A DNA stretch of 64,000 nt from NCBI GenBank assembly GCA_021740915.1, contig JAIOYW010000001.1, forward strand, positions 310,001 through 374,000, read 5' to 3'. The notes under the pieces were generated by a model. That model saw only the letters and a program-made list of their open reading frames with translations, was not told where the DNA came from and did no database searches. Made by a program: the position numbers and the translations under genes. The stretch is from Ignavibacteriales bacterium (GTDB lineage Bacteria; Bacteroidota; Ignavibacteria; Ignavibacteriales; Melioribacteraceae). Shown here piece by piece: positions 1-9,555 of the stretch. Every line of letters starts with the position of its first letter. Positions within the stretch are counted from its first letter, which is position 1.

Positions 1-971
1 TCTGGTTGTTTCAAAACACATGGGAATCCGATAGTTCCCTCCACTGTCTCTCTCGTGTCCTTGTGAACGATTATAGTTCTTGGTGTAGCAATTTTTGCTC
101 TATTTAACAATTCCGCAAGAAATACCTTATTCGCACACTGAAGTATTGATTTTGGATCATCAATTACCACGAGTCCTTCTGTAAATGCCCTTCTGGAAAA
201 CCTGTATGTGTGATGATTAACGTTAGTTGTTTCCCGGATAAACAAAGCGTCAAATTCTGGTATTCTGCTGAAATCATCCCGTGTGATAAGTTCGGTTCTT
301 AATCCAATGGATTCAGCGGCGTCCATAAAATTTGTAATTGCTTTTTTGTTCGAAGGTGGCTCTTTCTCTTCGTTATTAAGTAATATTGCCAAATCATACA
401 TTGCCATTGGCAGTTTTGCAGTGTAAATTCGTTTTTTTGTAAAATAAGATTTCGCAAACTGCTCAACAAATTCCCGGTGATTTTCTGGAATTTCATTAAC
501 GGGTACGGGTGAAATGTTCATCAGGTTCCAGCGTTTTGTAAATGTAAACTGTGCTCTGATAAGCGGAGCCTGAAAAAGATTATATAACTGCGCTGCCAGA
601 TGATCATACTGTTTAGCTGTATTTTGGCCAAAATAGATGCTAAGAGTAAAGTTCTGAGATTTGATATTTTTCAAACTTTTCTGAATTAGTTCATCAAGAT
701 CATCTGAGATTATCCGAACGATTGTCTGTGATTTTAGGTCCTGCATTGTTGAAACATTCGGAAAAACCCTGTGCCCGCGTGCTTCAGCAAGCAAAGAGAC
801 ATAGTAACCGGTAGCTTGGTAACGATATGAGCGGCAGAGATTGAACACCCGTGCATTTTTGATTTCAGCATACTTTGGATCGGTCAGATAGTTCTTCGCT
901 GCCACTATCTCGACATCATCGATCCCGAAATTCCAGTCTTTTGGATAGTTAACTACAATAAGAGTTCTCAT
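1..971 (-). CDS. RimK-like ATP-grasp ligase with RLAN-type N-terminal domain (partial, 3' end outside window)
   Basis: The minus strand is open from an ATG at 971 to the window edge, giving about 323 residues beginning MRTLIVVNYPKDW. Residues 1 to about 165 look like the N-terminal domain that precedes RimK-type ATP-grasp modules. From about residue 180 a pre-ATP-grasp segment begins, and the sequence leaves the window at FPCVLKQP, typical of the nucleotide-binding Lys region of ATP-grasp enzymes. Such enzymes form amide bonds between a carboxylate and an amino group using ATP. The start lies 9 bases after the stop of the C39-like peptidase, so the two are almost certainly co-transcribed and probably act together on a peptide or modified protein. 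The substrate cannot be told from sequence. The C-terminal catalytic part is not visible. Confidence 0.82.
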   Translation of the reverse strand, partial: MRTLIVVNYPKDWNFGIDDVEIVAAKNYLTDPKYAEIKNARVFNLCRSYRYQATGYYVSLLAEARGHRVFPNVSTMQDLKSQTIVRIISDDLDELIQKSLKNIKSQNFTLSIYFGQNTAKQYDHLAAQLYNLFQAPLIRAQFTFTKRWNLMNISPVPVNEIPENHREFVEQFAKSYFTKKRIYTAKLPMAMYDLAILLNNEEKEPPSNKKAITNFMDAAESIGLRTELITRDDFSRIPEFDALFIRETTNVNHHTYRFSRRAFTEGLVVIDDPKSILQCANKVFLAELLNRAKIATPRTIIVHKDTRETVEGTIGFPCVLKQP

Positions 972-980
972 AAAATTTTA

Positions 981-1682
981 TTATTTTGGAGTAATAATTA
1001 GTAAATTAGCATCATAAGTGACAATACCAAGCATAATTGAGTGGATAAGGCGGTTAGCTCTGACTGAATAATAATTGTTCCCTGAGACAGGATTTGCAGC
1101 AAATGGATCTGCTACGATGATGTGTTGTTTTTCATTGTCATAGCCACAAAGAACAACGAAATGTCCCATCGGTAATCCCCTGACATCATCAAAAATCGAC
1201 GTAACCCCATCGGGAGAATATTCTCTTTTTTCATTATAAAGATAAGTTGCACTCAATCCGGTTAACACAGGAACACCTGACTCAAAATATTTTCTTAGCA
1301 AATGTATAGTCAGATCTTTAAACAAAACTTTTCCCCCTAACTGCAGGAACTCAAGATAGGCATCGCTTGCCATTTGTAACTTTTTACTTCGTTTATGTTT
1401 TTTTTGTTCTGTCAGTTTTTCTGAAAGATCAACATTTCCTTTTCCAAACCATGATGGGTCGAATAATTTTACATTAAAAGTATATATTTTTGCCTTATAG
1501 CCTCTTTTGAGCGCGTGATTTCCAAGAATTACTGCGAGAGTTCCGCCTTCCTCTAATGCTTGAATTTCCGATATAACTGTTTGTAAAGCAATATTATCTC
1601 CGTAAAAATTATAAACCGAGTGTAAACTCGTAGGTCCACAAGACACATCATCGGGTTGAGGCAAGATTTTTAATGGAATCAT
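981..1682 (-). CDS. C39-like cysteine peptidase
   Basis: This 233-residue protein has no signal peptide and is probably cytoplasmic. It shows the papain-like C39 arrangement: a Cys at residue 15 in PDDVSCGPTSLHS, a His at 174 in GHFVVLCGYD and an Asp at 192 in ADPF, so the catalytic triad looks intact. C39 domains classically cleave double-glycine leaders of secreted peptides, but this one is not fused to an ABC transporter. It sits directly upstream of a RimK-like ATP-grasp ligase. Pairs of a C39-like peptidase and a RimK-like ligase are known in other bacteria, where the peptidase is often fused to a GNAT acetyltransferase domain; here no GNAT domain is present. A role in trimming or releasing ligase products is inference. 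Confidence 0.8.
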   Translation of the reverse strand: MIPLKILPQPDDVSCGPTSLHSVYNFYGDNIALQTVISEIQALEEGGTLAVILGNHALKRGYKAKIYTFNVKLFDPSWFGKGNVDLSEKLTEQKKHKRSKKLQMASDAYLEFLQLGGKVLFKDLTIHLLRKYFESGVPVLTGLSATYLYNEKREYSPDGVTSIFDDVRGLPMGHFVVLCGYDNEKQHIIVADPFAANPVSGNNYYSVRANRLIHSIMLGIVTYDANLLIITPK

Positions 1683-1791
1683 TTAATTTTAGCAGAATAC
1701 ATTCTCTTTGTTGCAGAAAACATAAATAAATTTTATCAATAAAAAAACTTTTATCCACGGCTCTCGTCTTAAACGAAAAGGATAAAATAAC

Positions 1792-3954
1792 TTGCTCAAA
1801 CAGATACTGCTTATTATTATAATCCCGTTTATCGTTTTTTCTTTCGAAAGAAATCCTGATTCTGAAAAGACTTATAATCTTCAGGTAACTCAGGAAAAGG
1901 TAAAAGTTGACGGTATTATTGATTTTGTCTGGAGTCAGACAGACTCCGTCAGTGACTTCATAATGTTCCAGCCTTATAATGGCTCCAACCCAACACAGAA
2001 AACCGTTGCCAAAATTTTTGCAAATAATGATGCACTTTATGTCCTGATGGTTATGTACGATAATACAGGCAAAATTCAGGCAAATGCCGGCACACAGGAT
2101 CAGTTCACAGGGGATGTCGTTTCGATAATGCTCGATACATTCGGGGATAATCGGACTGCGTATAAATTTGCGGTTTCAGCATCAGGTGTAAAAAGTGATG
2201 CAAGGCTGCTTGATGACGGCAGGAACAGGGATTATTCATGGGACGGTATCTGGTTTGCAGCCTCCCGTATCTACCCGTGGGGATATGTTGTCGAAATGGA
2301 AATTCCCTTCAAATCTCTTCAGTACAATCCTGATATTTCATCCTGGGGTTTGGATCTGGACAGATGGATTCCCGAAAACTTCGAAGACATTTATTGGTGT
2401 GATTACAATAAGAATGAAGGACTTCGAATTTCCAGGTTCGGAAGACTCTTCCTGGGGAATTTTAGACCGGGCTCTGAAGGACTGAACTTAGAAATTTATC
2501 CGGTCGGCATAATTAAAACTGAAAAACAGGAAAACGGAACTTATAACTTGTCACCCAATGCAGGGATTGATTTATTTTATAATCCTTCGCCTAATTTCAC
2601 CCTAATGATGACATCTAATCCTGATTTCGCTCAGATTGAAGCAGACCCATATGATTTTAATATTTCAAGATACGAATCTTACTTCAAAGAGCGCAGGCCT
2701 TTTTTCACAGAAGGGAATGAAATCTTTTTACCTTCTGGTAAGCAGAGAAATACTGGTTTTTATCAGCCGCTTGAACTCTTTTATTCAAGGAGAATTGGGA
2801 AAAAACTTCCAAACGGGAATGAAGTGCCAATATATTTTGGAAGCAAAGCTTTTGGCAGGCTGGATGACTGGGAATACGGAGGATTCGTTGCATTCACGGG
2901 CGATGAGGAATTCTTTGATGATAACGGGAAGCACATTATTGAAGAAAAAGCACAATTCGCCGCTATAAGAATGAAGAAACAAATATTTGAAAATTCGCAA
3001 ATCGGGTTTTTATTTGTCGGGAAAAAGTCAGGAGATAATTTCCAGGGCGTATTCGATGTGGATGGAGCATTCCGCTCGTCAGATTATCAATTTACTTACC
3101 AGGTCGCTGGTGCAAACGATAATGGAAAGACTGATATGGCTTTCTCTGGCGGTCTGATAGGCTTCACAAAGAATTATAACCTGATGGTTAGAACCCGCCA
3201 CGTTGGAAAGGAATTCAATATTTCACAGACAGGGTTTGTACCTTGGAGAGGAACCACAGAAATTACCTTTATTGCTGGTCCTACCTGGTATCCCGATTCC
3301 GGTTCAATCTCGCAGATTTTTATTTATACAGGCGCTTCTTTGGACTATGAAGCCGCAGATAAATATTGGGATCGAATTCTTGTTTTCGGCTACAATATGA
3401 ATTTTCGGAATAACTTAGGCTTTGAAGTAACTTATTTTCCCGGAAAGTCCAAAGACAATTCCGTCATGTTTAATGCCTACGAAGTTGATATAAGTGCCTG
3501 GTATAATAACAGTCTGTGGAATTTAAATCTATATGGGGGATATGCAAAAACTTATAATTTCTCCCGTGATTTTCTCGCACCTTATGCATGGAGTGGTTTA
3601 TCCATAAATTATCAAGCAATGACAACAATAAATATCGGGACTTCATTCAATGCATATTTCGAAGGGAATCCACAGGGAAGTACTGAGGATTACATACTGA
3701 ATGCAAGGCCATTTATATCTGTCACACCGATTAATTATTTGAATATCCGCATCTATATTGACAATCTATATACTAAAACAAGCGGTAAGATTGACAGGAT
3801 TATTCTTGGAGGACTCTTCTCCTGGAATTTTGCACCTAAAAGCTGGCTATATTTTGCATATAATGAATTCCAGGAAAGGGATCCACTGGCAAATGCATTT
3901 GAAATTATCGAACGTGCAGCAGTTCTCAAACTTAAATACTTGTATTACCTTTGA
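1792..3954 (+). CDS. DUF5916-type outer membrane protein with CBM9-like N-terminal domain
   Basis: The 720-residue product starts at a TTG preceded by an AAGGAT ribosome-binding site, and residues 1-17 (MLKQILLIIIIPFIVFS) form a signal peptide. Residues about 30-215 resemble the carbohydrate-binding family 9-like fold seen at the front of DUF5916 proteins (VDGIIDFVWSQ, then WGLDLDRWIP). The remainder, with YFKERRPFFTEG near residue 295 and many alternating aromatic strands to the C terminus, looks like a beta-barrel. The family is common in Bacteroidota and relatives, and its biochemical role is unknown. It is divergently placed from the C39/ATP-grasp pair and convergent with the alpha-2-macroglobulin gene. 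Confidence 0.85.
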   Translation: MLKQILLIIIIPFIVFSFERNPDSEKTYNLQVTQEKVKVDGIIDFVWSQTDSVSDFIMFQPYNGSNPTQKTVAKIFANNDALYVLMVMYDNTGKIQANAGTQDQFTGDVVSIMLDTFGDNRTAYKFAVSASGVKSDARLLDDGRNRDYSWDGIWFAASRIYPWGYVVEMEIPFKSLQYNPDISSWGLDLDRWIPENFEDIYWCDYNKNEGLRISRFGRLFLGNFRPGSEGLNLEIYPVGIIKTEKQENGTYNLSPNAGIDLFYNPSPNFTLMMTSNPDFAQIEADPYDFNISRYESYFKERRPFFTEGNEIFLPSGKQRNTGFYQPLELFYSRRIGKKLPNGNEVPIYFGSKAFGRLDDWEYGGFVAFTGDEEFFDDNGKHIIEEKAQFAAIRMKKQIFENSQIGFLFVGKKSGDNFQGVFDVDGAFRSSDYQFTYQVAGANDNGKTDMAFSGGLIGFTKNYNLMVRTRHVGKEFNISQTGFVPWRGTTEITFIAGPTWYPDSGSISQIFIYTGASLDYEAADKYWDRILVFGYNMNFRNNLGFEVTYFPGKSKDNSVMFNAYEVDISAWYNNSLWNLNLYGGYAKTYNFSRDFLAPYAWSGLSINYQAMTTINIGTSFNAYFEGNPQGSTEDYILNARPFISVTPINYLNIRIYIDNLYTKTSGKIDRIILGGLFSWNFAPKSWLYFAYNEFQERDPLANAFEIIERAAVLKLKYLYYL

Positions 3955-3975
3955 TCCCAATAATCGAACCTGGAA

Positions 3976-3992
3976 AAATCCGCATTGGATTT
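3976..3992. terminator. weak AT-rich hairpin between convergent genes
   Basis: AAATCC and GGATTT flank a 5-base loop in the 49-base gap between the DUF5916 and alpha-2-macroglobulin genes, with a short T-rich flank. It could act weakly in either direction. The 6-bp stem is short for this base composition. Confidence 0.3.
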
Positions 3993-4003
3993 CATCCGGA
4001 ATA

Positions 4004-7000
4004 TCATCTGACTTGAACTGTTTTTCCTCCATGCACTGATCGGAAATTCGGGTCGTACATTGCCTCAGCAGTTATAGATGGATAATAAAAATTCCCCCGG
4101 CTGACAACACGTGCCAGATACGAAAAAGTGTAGGTTTTCCCTGCAGCAATGTTAATAGCAAAATTTACACGGTCATCTCTAATATCAATAAATTCACAAC
4201 CAACGGAGGAAGAACCATCATAATTTACCCTCCGATCGGATTGAAGTCTTGGATTTTCTATTTCAAAGCCAGCCGGGATCAGGTCAGATACCATAATGTT
4301 ATCTACTGCCATAAATCCGGAAGTTATTGAAATCTGAATCTTCAGAAGCTGTCCCTGTTTAATGGAACCAAGATCAGCAGGATTTCCGCTCCTCTGATCA
4401 ATTATCGTTCGGCGAACACTTATTTCGGAGTCAATCTCCTTTATTTTCCCGCTTTTAGATATGCCTGAAGTTTCAAGTGAGTAATATGCTTCACCGCTAC
4501 CCGATGCATTTAACTTAATTTTCTTAATTCCCTTGAGCAGATCATTAGCAAGAACAAGATCTGTTTTATTAAACTCAGATAATTTTTTCCCATCACCGGA
4601 TATCTCAATCCTGATCTCGCCTGCCAGGCTTCTTTTTGCTGCCTTTCCCATCGCGAGCAGAGCAAAAGCATTTTCCTGTGTAGAAAACGATGTTTTAATT
4701 CTTTCCGAAAGATATTTAATAATTACCGGGATCTGAGAACTTTCTGGTTCAGTTTCCAGTAAAGAATTCAAGATGATCGAATTCGCTCTTAATTCAGAAT
4801 CGAATGTCCCTCCAGTCTCACGAGGTGTCTGAACGGGTAAATATTGCTTTGGCATCAGCGAGCGTGCGGCGGTTCTTTGTCCCGAATGTGCCAATGCAGC
4901 GCTCAAAAGATACTTCATGTCAATCGTCAGCAGATGTGGTTTGGACTTATAATAGTTCATCGAAGCAAAATCAGGTTTTCCGGCAAGAGCGAGTAAATAC
5001 AGCCCATAAACATTTTCTTTGGGAGCTATTTTAATTACTTTTTCACCGGTGCCATGCTGAACTCTAAAATCACGCGTCGTTCTGCTGCTAATTGAAGATC
5101 CAATCGCTGATAATAATTTCTGAAATTTATTTTCATTGATGTTAAACCCTGCCAATTTTGCTTCCAATAGAAAATGTCCGGCATAAATATTTGACCAAAG
5201 ATTAATTTCCGATGAGCCCTGCCAGTAAGATATCAATCCGGAATGCTGATACATAGATTCAATTTTTTTGATTCCTTCACGCACATAATACATTGGGTTC
5301 CGGTACCGGAAAGAAACCGGATCGGATATTTTCGCTAATTCATCAAGGTATATGAGCGGGAACACTTTTGAAACTGTCTGTTCCAGACACCCATATGGAT
5401 AACCGATCAGATTCTTTAATTGTGAAGCAAATTGAACTGCCGGGAATCTGCTGAGTGAGAGTTTGACTTCACGGGATTTTTCAAGATAATCTGGGTCTAC
5501 AATAAGTTCAACAGTTTTTCCTTCTAAAACCTTTCCCGATTTTGAACTCGACGAATAGGGAACATTTGGTCTTACTGAAAAGTCAATTTTATCATTTAGA
5601 TTTTCAAGGCCTTCAGTTTTAAATACTATGTAGGCTTCGCCATGAACATTTTCAGCAATTAGTGAATATTCAAACACAATTCTTTCAGAAGACGAAAGTT
5701 TCTTTTTGAATCTCTTCTGTCCATTTATTTTTACCGGACCACCACATTCGATATTTAGAGTTATTTCTCCTGATCGTTTGGAATTATTAACAATATTTAC
5801 GGAGCCTGAAAGAGAATCACCCGTACCAAGTACCCTCGGAAAAGCCGGTTCCATGATTATATCGGAGGCAACTTTTATACTTTTTACTGCACTGCCGAAT
5901 CGGGATCCTTTATATGCAGTTGCCATCAGCCGAACTTCACCATTATAGTTTTCAACATTTAGCGGAATGCTTGCAGTCCCGTCTGATGAAGTCTTAAGTA
6001 TTCCACTCCAAACTGCAACAGGCTTAAATCTCTTCGATTTAATAGGGTTTGATCTTTTGAGGATTTGCGATGCGAGGTCACTCCCACCCGTTTTTGAAGA
6101 TATTTCGGGCAAAAGAAATTTATAAAGGTCGTAAGTTTCCACACCCAGCATCCTGTCAGCAAAAAACCACGAATAAATATCCGGACTATTATAATTAGAG
6201 ACCTGGAGAATTCCCTCATCAACGGCGGAAAGGGTAATATAAATATCTTTTTCGGGCTTTGTTTTAATGAGAATATTCGTTTTTTGTCCAGGTTTTATTT
6301 TAGCAGGAGCGCTTATACTCAGAGGTAATCGATATTCATCAGACTCGACTTTCACGGATGTAATTCCGTGCCCCACAAGCAAAGGAGACTCTGCTGTAAT
6401 ATCGTGTGGACGGAATAATAAGGCGTTGATGAAAATATTCGGTATAAATCTTTTTTCAGCTTTAATTCTCATCTCCGCAGAACGATTTTTTACTTCCAGA
6501 TATTTTGTTTCAAGAATATCTCCTTGTTCGATACTGACAAGCATTTTCCCGTCATAGGGGGTGGTGAACAATATTTTTATTTCTTCACCACTTTTATAAT
6601 TTTTCTTTTCGGGGATTATCTCAACACGGCCTTCTTTATCTGCCTGAAAGGATGCTAAGGACGAATTCCCCCAATCAAATACAAAAAACTGATATTTGCG
6701 ATAAAGGTCTGACCCTGGAATATAGAACCTCAGTTCATATTTCCCTGCCTGATTTAATGAGAATGAAAGATCTGATGGGCTACCATTAACCTGAATTGTC
6801 TTATCCCAGATTATTTTTTCTGTTTCTGTTGATCTATAAACAAATCTACTTCCATAATCCTGAGTAAGAACTGTATTATATTCCTTTTTAATTAATTCAG
6901 TTTTTAAAGCAGTATTTTTACAGAAATTTTCATCCTGATCTACCATCAATAACTTAAAGGATATCTTATCTCCAGAGCCAAAATATTCGCCGCTGGTTTT

Positions 7001-9361
7001 TATTCCTAAATATTTTTCCTCCGTTATGATACGGCAAATTTCAGCCTTATTAACTGGCCTTCCATTCAAATCGAATACACTGATAAATATATAACCTTCG
7101 ACAACCCCATCATAATAGATATTGGGGGGTACTTCCATTTCTATTTGCGCTTTTCCGTTTTTATCCAATGTCCCTTCGATAAATTCAGGTCTTGCAAAAA
7201 AATCATAGTCAGCAGAAAGAAAAGTATAATCACTGAATTTTGACGGCAAAAATCTTTTCTGGTGAAATTGCAATTCACATTCGTAATTCAGCCCGCCAGC
7301 TTTCCCCCCAAACATGAATTCTGATTCAATATCCAACCTTATTTTATCGCCGGGGCGAAAATCGGCTTTACTTAGTTTCGAGAATATTTTAAGTCTGTCA
7401 GGCACAAAATCTTCGACCTTAAAGTTATAAACTCCACTAAGAATTTTAGAACCGTTCCGAAGCTCAGCCCTGTACCCCCCCGTCAAAGCATAGTCGGGAA
7501 TCTGGATTTTTGTCTCAAAGGAACTTTCATTATTCAACGATACTTTTTCCTCTGAAAAAACTTTTCCATCAGGAGAATATATCTTCAGGAAAAAAGGCTC
7601 ATCAGGAATTTTCTTGTAGCTGATATCTCTGATAACTGCTGATAGATATAAAATCTCTCCTGGGCGATATAAATCCCGATCGCCGTAAATAAAAGCCTGC
7701 AGATTGGGATTAAGAAATGACTTACCTGCAACATCAAATCTGGATGTTTCAAATTTGGTGGAATTCATGTCCAGAAATGCCATATCCGAATTATACTCGG
7801 CAAGAATCAAAGCTGGTACAAATTCCTTTATTTTATTTCCGTAATCCTCAAACGAAACCATACCAGAAGGATCAGTTACCCCGGAAAACAAGGTCTGATT
7901 ATTTTCCGAAATCACTGATATTTTAACATTCTGCATCGGTTCTGAAGTTGAAAGCTTATTAGCAAATATTTTTGCATTCCGTGTTCCAGTCTTTGCTATT
8001 ATACCAATATCGCTAAGACAAATTATCCTTGAATCCTGAATCCATCTATCGCTGCCGGAACGTGCTGTTAAAAGGAAAATGCCTTCGTGCTCAGCTACTA
8101 ATTCCCTCTCGAAATTAAATAAAATAGTCTGCAACCAATTATTCATTTTCTCAAGTTTTATACTTTTTGAGACTATTTTTCGCCCATAGTTTCCGGGATA
8201 ATAGTATTGAGGGTAATCATAATTCACATATCTGTTTTGGCCTAGGAAAAAATTAATATTATTCTTGAATATCTGATAAATTTCTATTTCGATCGACTCG
8301 TTATTAACGCTCTGAATCTCGACATTCCTTAAACCCTGTCTAAGTAAAAATCTGCCTTCTTTTTCCTTAAAAACTACTTGTGGATAAAGTTCAACAAGAC
8401 TGAGCTCTCGTGAAAATTTGTTTTTCAGCTTTCCACCGAAAAGACCCGGAAGATTTTCCTTTATTATTACATTAATTGTTTGAAGGTCCTGAAGATTTGA
8501 AATTATCCTTACTTTATTATCATAAACTTCAGTCGAGTACCTCCTGCCTGGCTCAAGTTCGATATAATCTGAAATCTGGCGATAATTTAACGGCTGAGAA
8601 AATGTGACGTCAATATAATTGATCTCGCCATCGAAACCCGTCGTTGCAGAAACTACTTCAAGTTCAGACATGGCAGGAAGAGTATAATCAAACTCCCGGA
8701 CTTCATTTAGAGCCTTTTTCCCGTATGTTGAAAAGAGTCCGCTTTTAACAATTAGCTTAACATCAAGGTCTTCCTCCGATTGTGTAACTTCACCAAAGTC
8801 AATTGCTATAAGCTCACTATTCGAATTTGTAACAATATTATAATTTTTGATCAGCAATCCATCTGAATAAATTTCTAAATTTTTTGGCAGCTCCGCCGGG
8901 TTGACAGGATAGTTGAAATTTAGGTTAGATCTTATCTGAACAAGCATTTCTTTTTCAGGTACACGGTTGTAAAAAAAATCAACTGATACAAGGTCAAAAT
9001 CAGGAGTCTCAAAAATGTACTCATCACTTGAAAAGCTTAAGTCGCTCCCAAATAATAATTTGTTTGTCGGTTGTGCGGAGTACTTTGTCATCGGCATTAA
9101 AGCAACATCCGGTGAAAATATTAATGTTCTGTTATCAGACCACTTAAATTTTCCTGCAATAGACGGAGAAAATCTAATAAACTCAATATCAGTCCACCTT
9201 TCAACTAAGGAATCAGGCGCAATATTTCGATCAAAAGCAATTGTAAAAGTTGTAAGTCTTTCAACTTTGCCTGTGGGTTCAAAAGATGTTATCTCAAGTC
9301 TGTTTCCTGTGCCGCAGGAAACGAGAATTATGATTGCGAGTATCAATAATATTTTTTTCAT
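4004..9361 (-). CDS. bacterial alpha-2-macroglobulin family lipoprotein
   Basis: This is by far the largest gene here, 1785 residues. The N terminus MKKILLILAIIILVSC ends in a lipobox, so the mature protein should start at Cys16 and be lipid anchored in the periplasm. The middle has MG-like beta domains (for example RDLYRPGEILYLSAVI, the bait-region neighbourhood), and the thioester motif YGCLEQ is intact with Cys1325 and Gln1328, followed by the helical thioester-domain repeats. Known relatives such as E. coli YfhM trap proteases that enter the periplasm, forming a covalent thioester adduct. They are usually paired with penicillin-binding protein 1C, but no pbpC lies beside this gene. An amino-acid symporter gene diverges upstream. 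Confidence 0.93.
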   Translation of the reverse strand: MKKILLILAIIILVSCGTGNRLEITSFEPTGKVERLTTFTIAFDRNIAPDSLVERWTDIEFIRFSPSIAGKFKWSDNRTLIFSPDVALMPMTKYSAQPTNKLLFGSDLSFSSDEYIFETPDFDLVSVDFFYNRVPEKEMLVQIRSNLNFNYPVNPAELPKNLEIYSDGLLIKNYNIVTNSNSELIAIDFGEVTQSEEDLDVKLIVKSGLFSTYGKKALNEVREFDYTLPAMSELEVVSATTGFDGEINYIDVTFSQPLNYRQISDYIELEPGRRYSTEVYDNKVRIISNLQDLQTINVIIKENLPGLFGGKLKNKFSRELSLVELYPQVVFKEKEGRFLLRQGLRNVEIQSVNNESIEIEIYQIFKNNINFFLGQNRYVNYDYPQYYYPGNYGRKIVSKSIKLEKMNNWLQTILFNFERELVAEHEGIFLLTARSGSDRWIQDSRIICLSDIGIIAKTGTRNAKIFANKLSTSEPMQNVKISVISENNQTLFSGVTDPSGMVSFEDYGNKIKEFVPALILAEYNSDMAFLDMNSTKFETSRFDVAGKSFLNPNLQAFIYGDRDLYRPGEILYLSAVIRDISYKKIPDEPFFLKIYSPDGKVFSEEKVSLNNESSFETKIQIPDYALTGGYRAELRNGSKILSGVYNFKVEDFVPDRLKIFSKLSKADFRPGDKIRLDIESEFMFGGKAGGLNYECELQFHQKRFLPSKFSDYTFLSADYDFFARPEFIEGTLDKNGKAQIEMEVPPNIYYDGVVEGYIFISVFDLNGRPVNKAEICRIITEEKYLGIKTSGEYFGSGDKISFKLLMVDQDENFCKNTALKTELIKKEYNTVLTQDYGSRFVYRSTETEKIIWDKTIQVNGSPSDLSFSLNQAGKYELRFYIPGSDLYRKYQFFVFDWGNSSLASFQADKEGRVEIIPEKKNYKSGEEIKILFTTPYDGKMLVSIEQGDILETKYLEVKNRSAEMRIKAEKRFIPNIFINALLFRPHDITAESPLLVGHGITSVKVESDEYRLPLSISAPAKIKPGQKTNILIKTKPEKDIYITLSAVDEGILQVSNYNSPDIYSWFFADRMLGVETYDLYKFLLPEISSKTGGSDLASQILKRSNPIKSKRFKPVAVWSGILKTSSDGTASIPLNVENYNGEVRLMATAYKGSRFGSAVKSIKVASDIIMEPAFPRVLGTGDSLSGSVNIVNNSKRSGEITLNIECGGPVKINGQKRFKKKLSSSERIVFEYSLIAENVHGEAYIVFKTEGLENLNDKIDFSVRPNVPYSSSSKSGKVLEGKTVELIVDPDYLEKSREVKLSLSRFPAVQFASQLKNLIGYPYGCLEQTVSKVFPLIYLDELAKISDPVSFRYRNPMYYVREGIKKIESMYQHSGLISYWQGSSEINLWSNIYAGHFLLEAKLAGFNINENKFQKLLSAIGSSISSRTTRDFRVQHGTGEKVIKIAPKENVYGLYLLALAGKPDFASMNYYKSKPHLLTIDMKYLLSAALAHSGQRTAARSLMPKQYLPVQTPRETGGTFDSELRANSIILNSLLETEPESSQIPVIIKYLSERIKTSFSTQENAFALLAMGKAAKRSLAGEIRIEISGDGKKLSEFNKTDLVLANDLLKGIKKIKLNASGSGEAYYSLETSGISKSGKIKEIDSEISVRRTIIDQRSGNPADLGSIKQGQLLKIQISITSGFMAVDNIMVSDLIPAGFEIENPRLQSDRRVNYDGSSSVGCEFIDIRDDRVNFAINIAAGKTYTFSYLARVVSRGNFYYPSITAEAMYDPNFRSVHGGKTVQVR

Positions 9362-9555
9362 GTTTCAACTTTTTAGTTTATATAATTTGTTAAAACCTGA
9401 ATATAATTTTAATGGTTTAGTTCCTAATGACCAAAAGTGGAATTCAGGGACAGATTATGCGATAGGGATTTTTTTTATTTGGTATTTAGTTATGAAAGTT
9501 TAATATTTGCAAAATTATTATCCCGAATAACTTCACAAATAAAGTTGGAATCTAT

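Noticed and set aside
9015-9503. 162-codon plus-strand frame over the 5' end of the alpha-2-macroglobulin gene
   Set aside because: It is antisense to a well-supported coding region and has no family resemblance.
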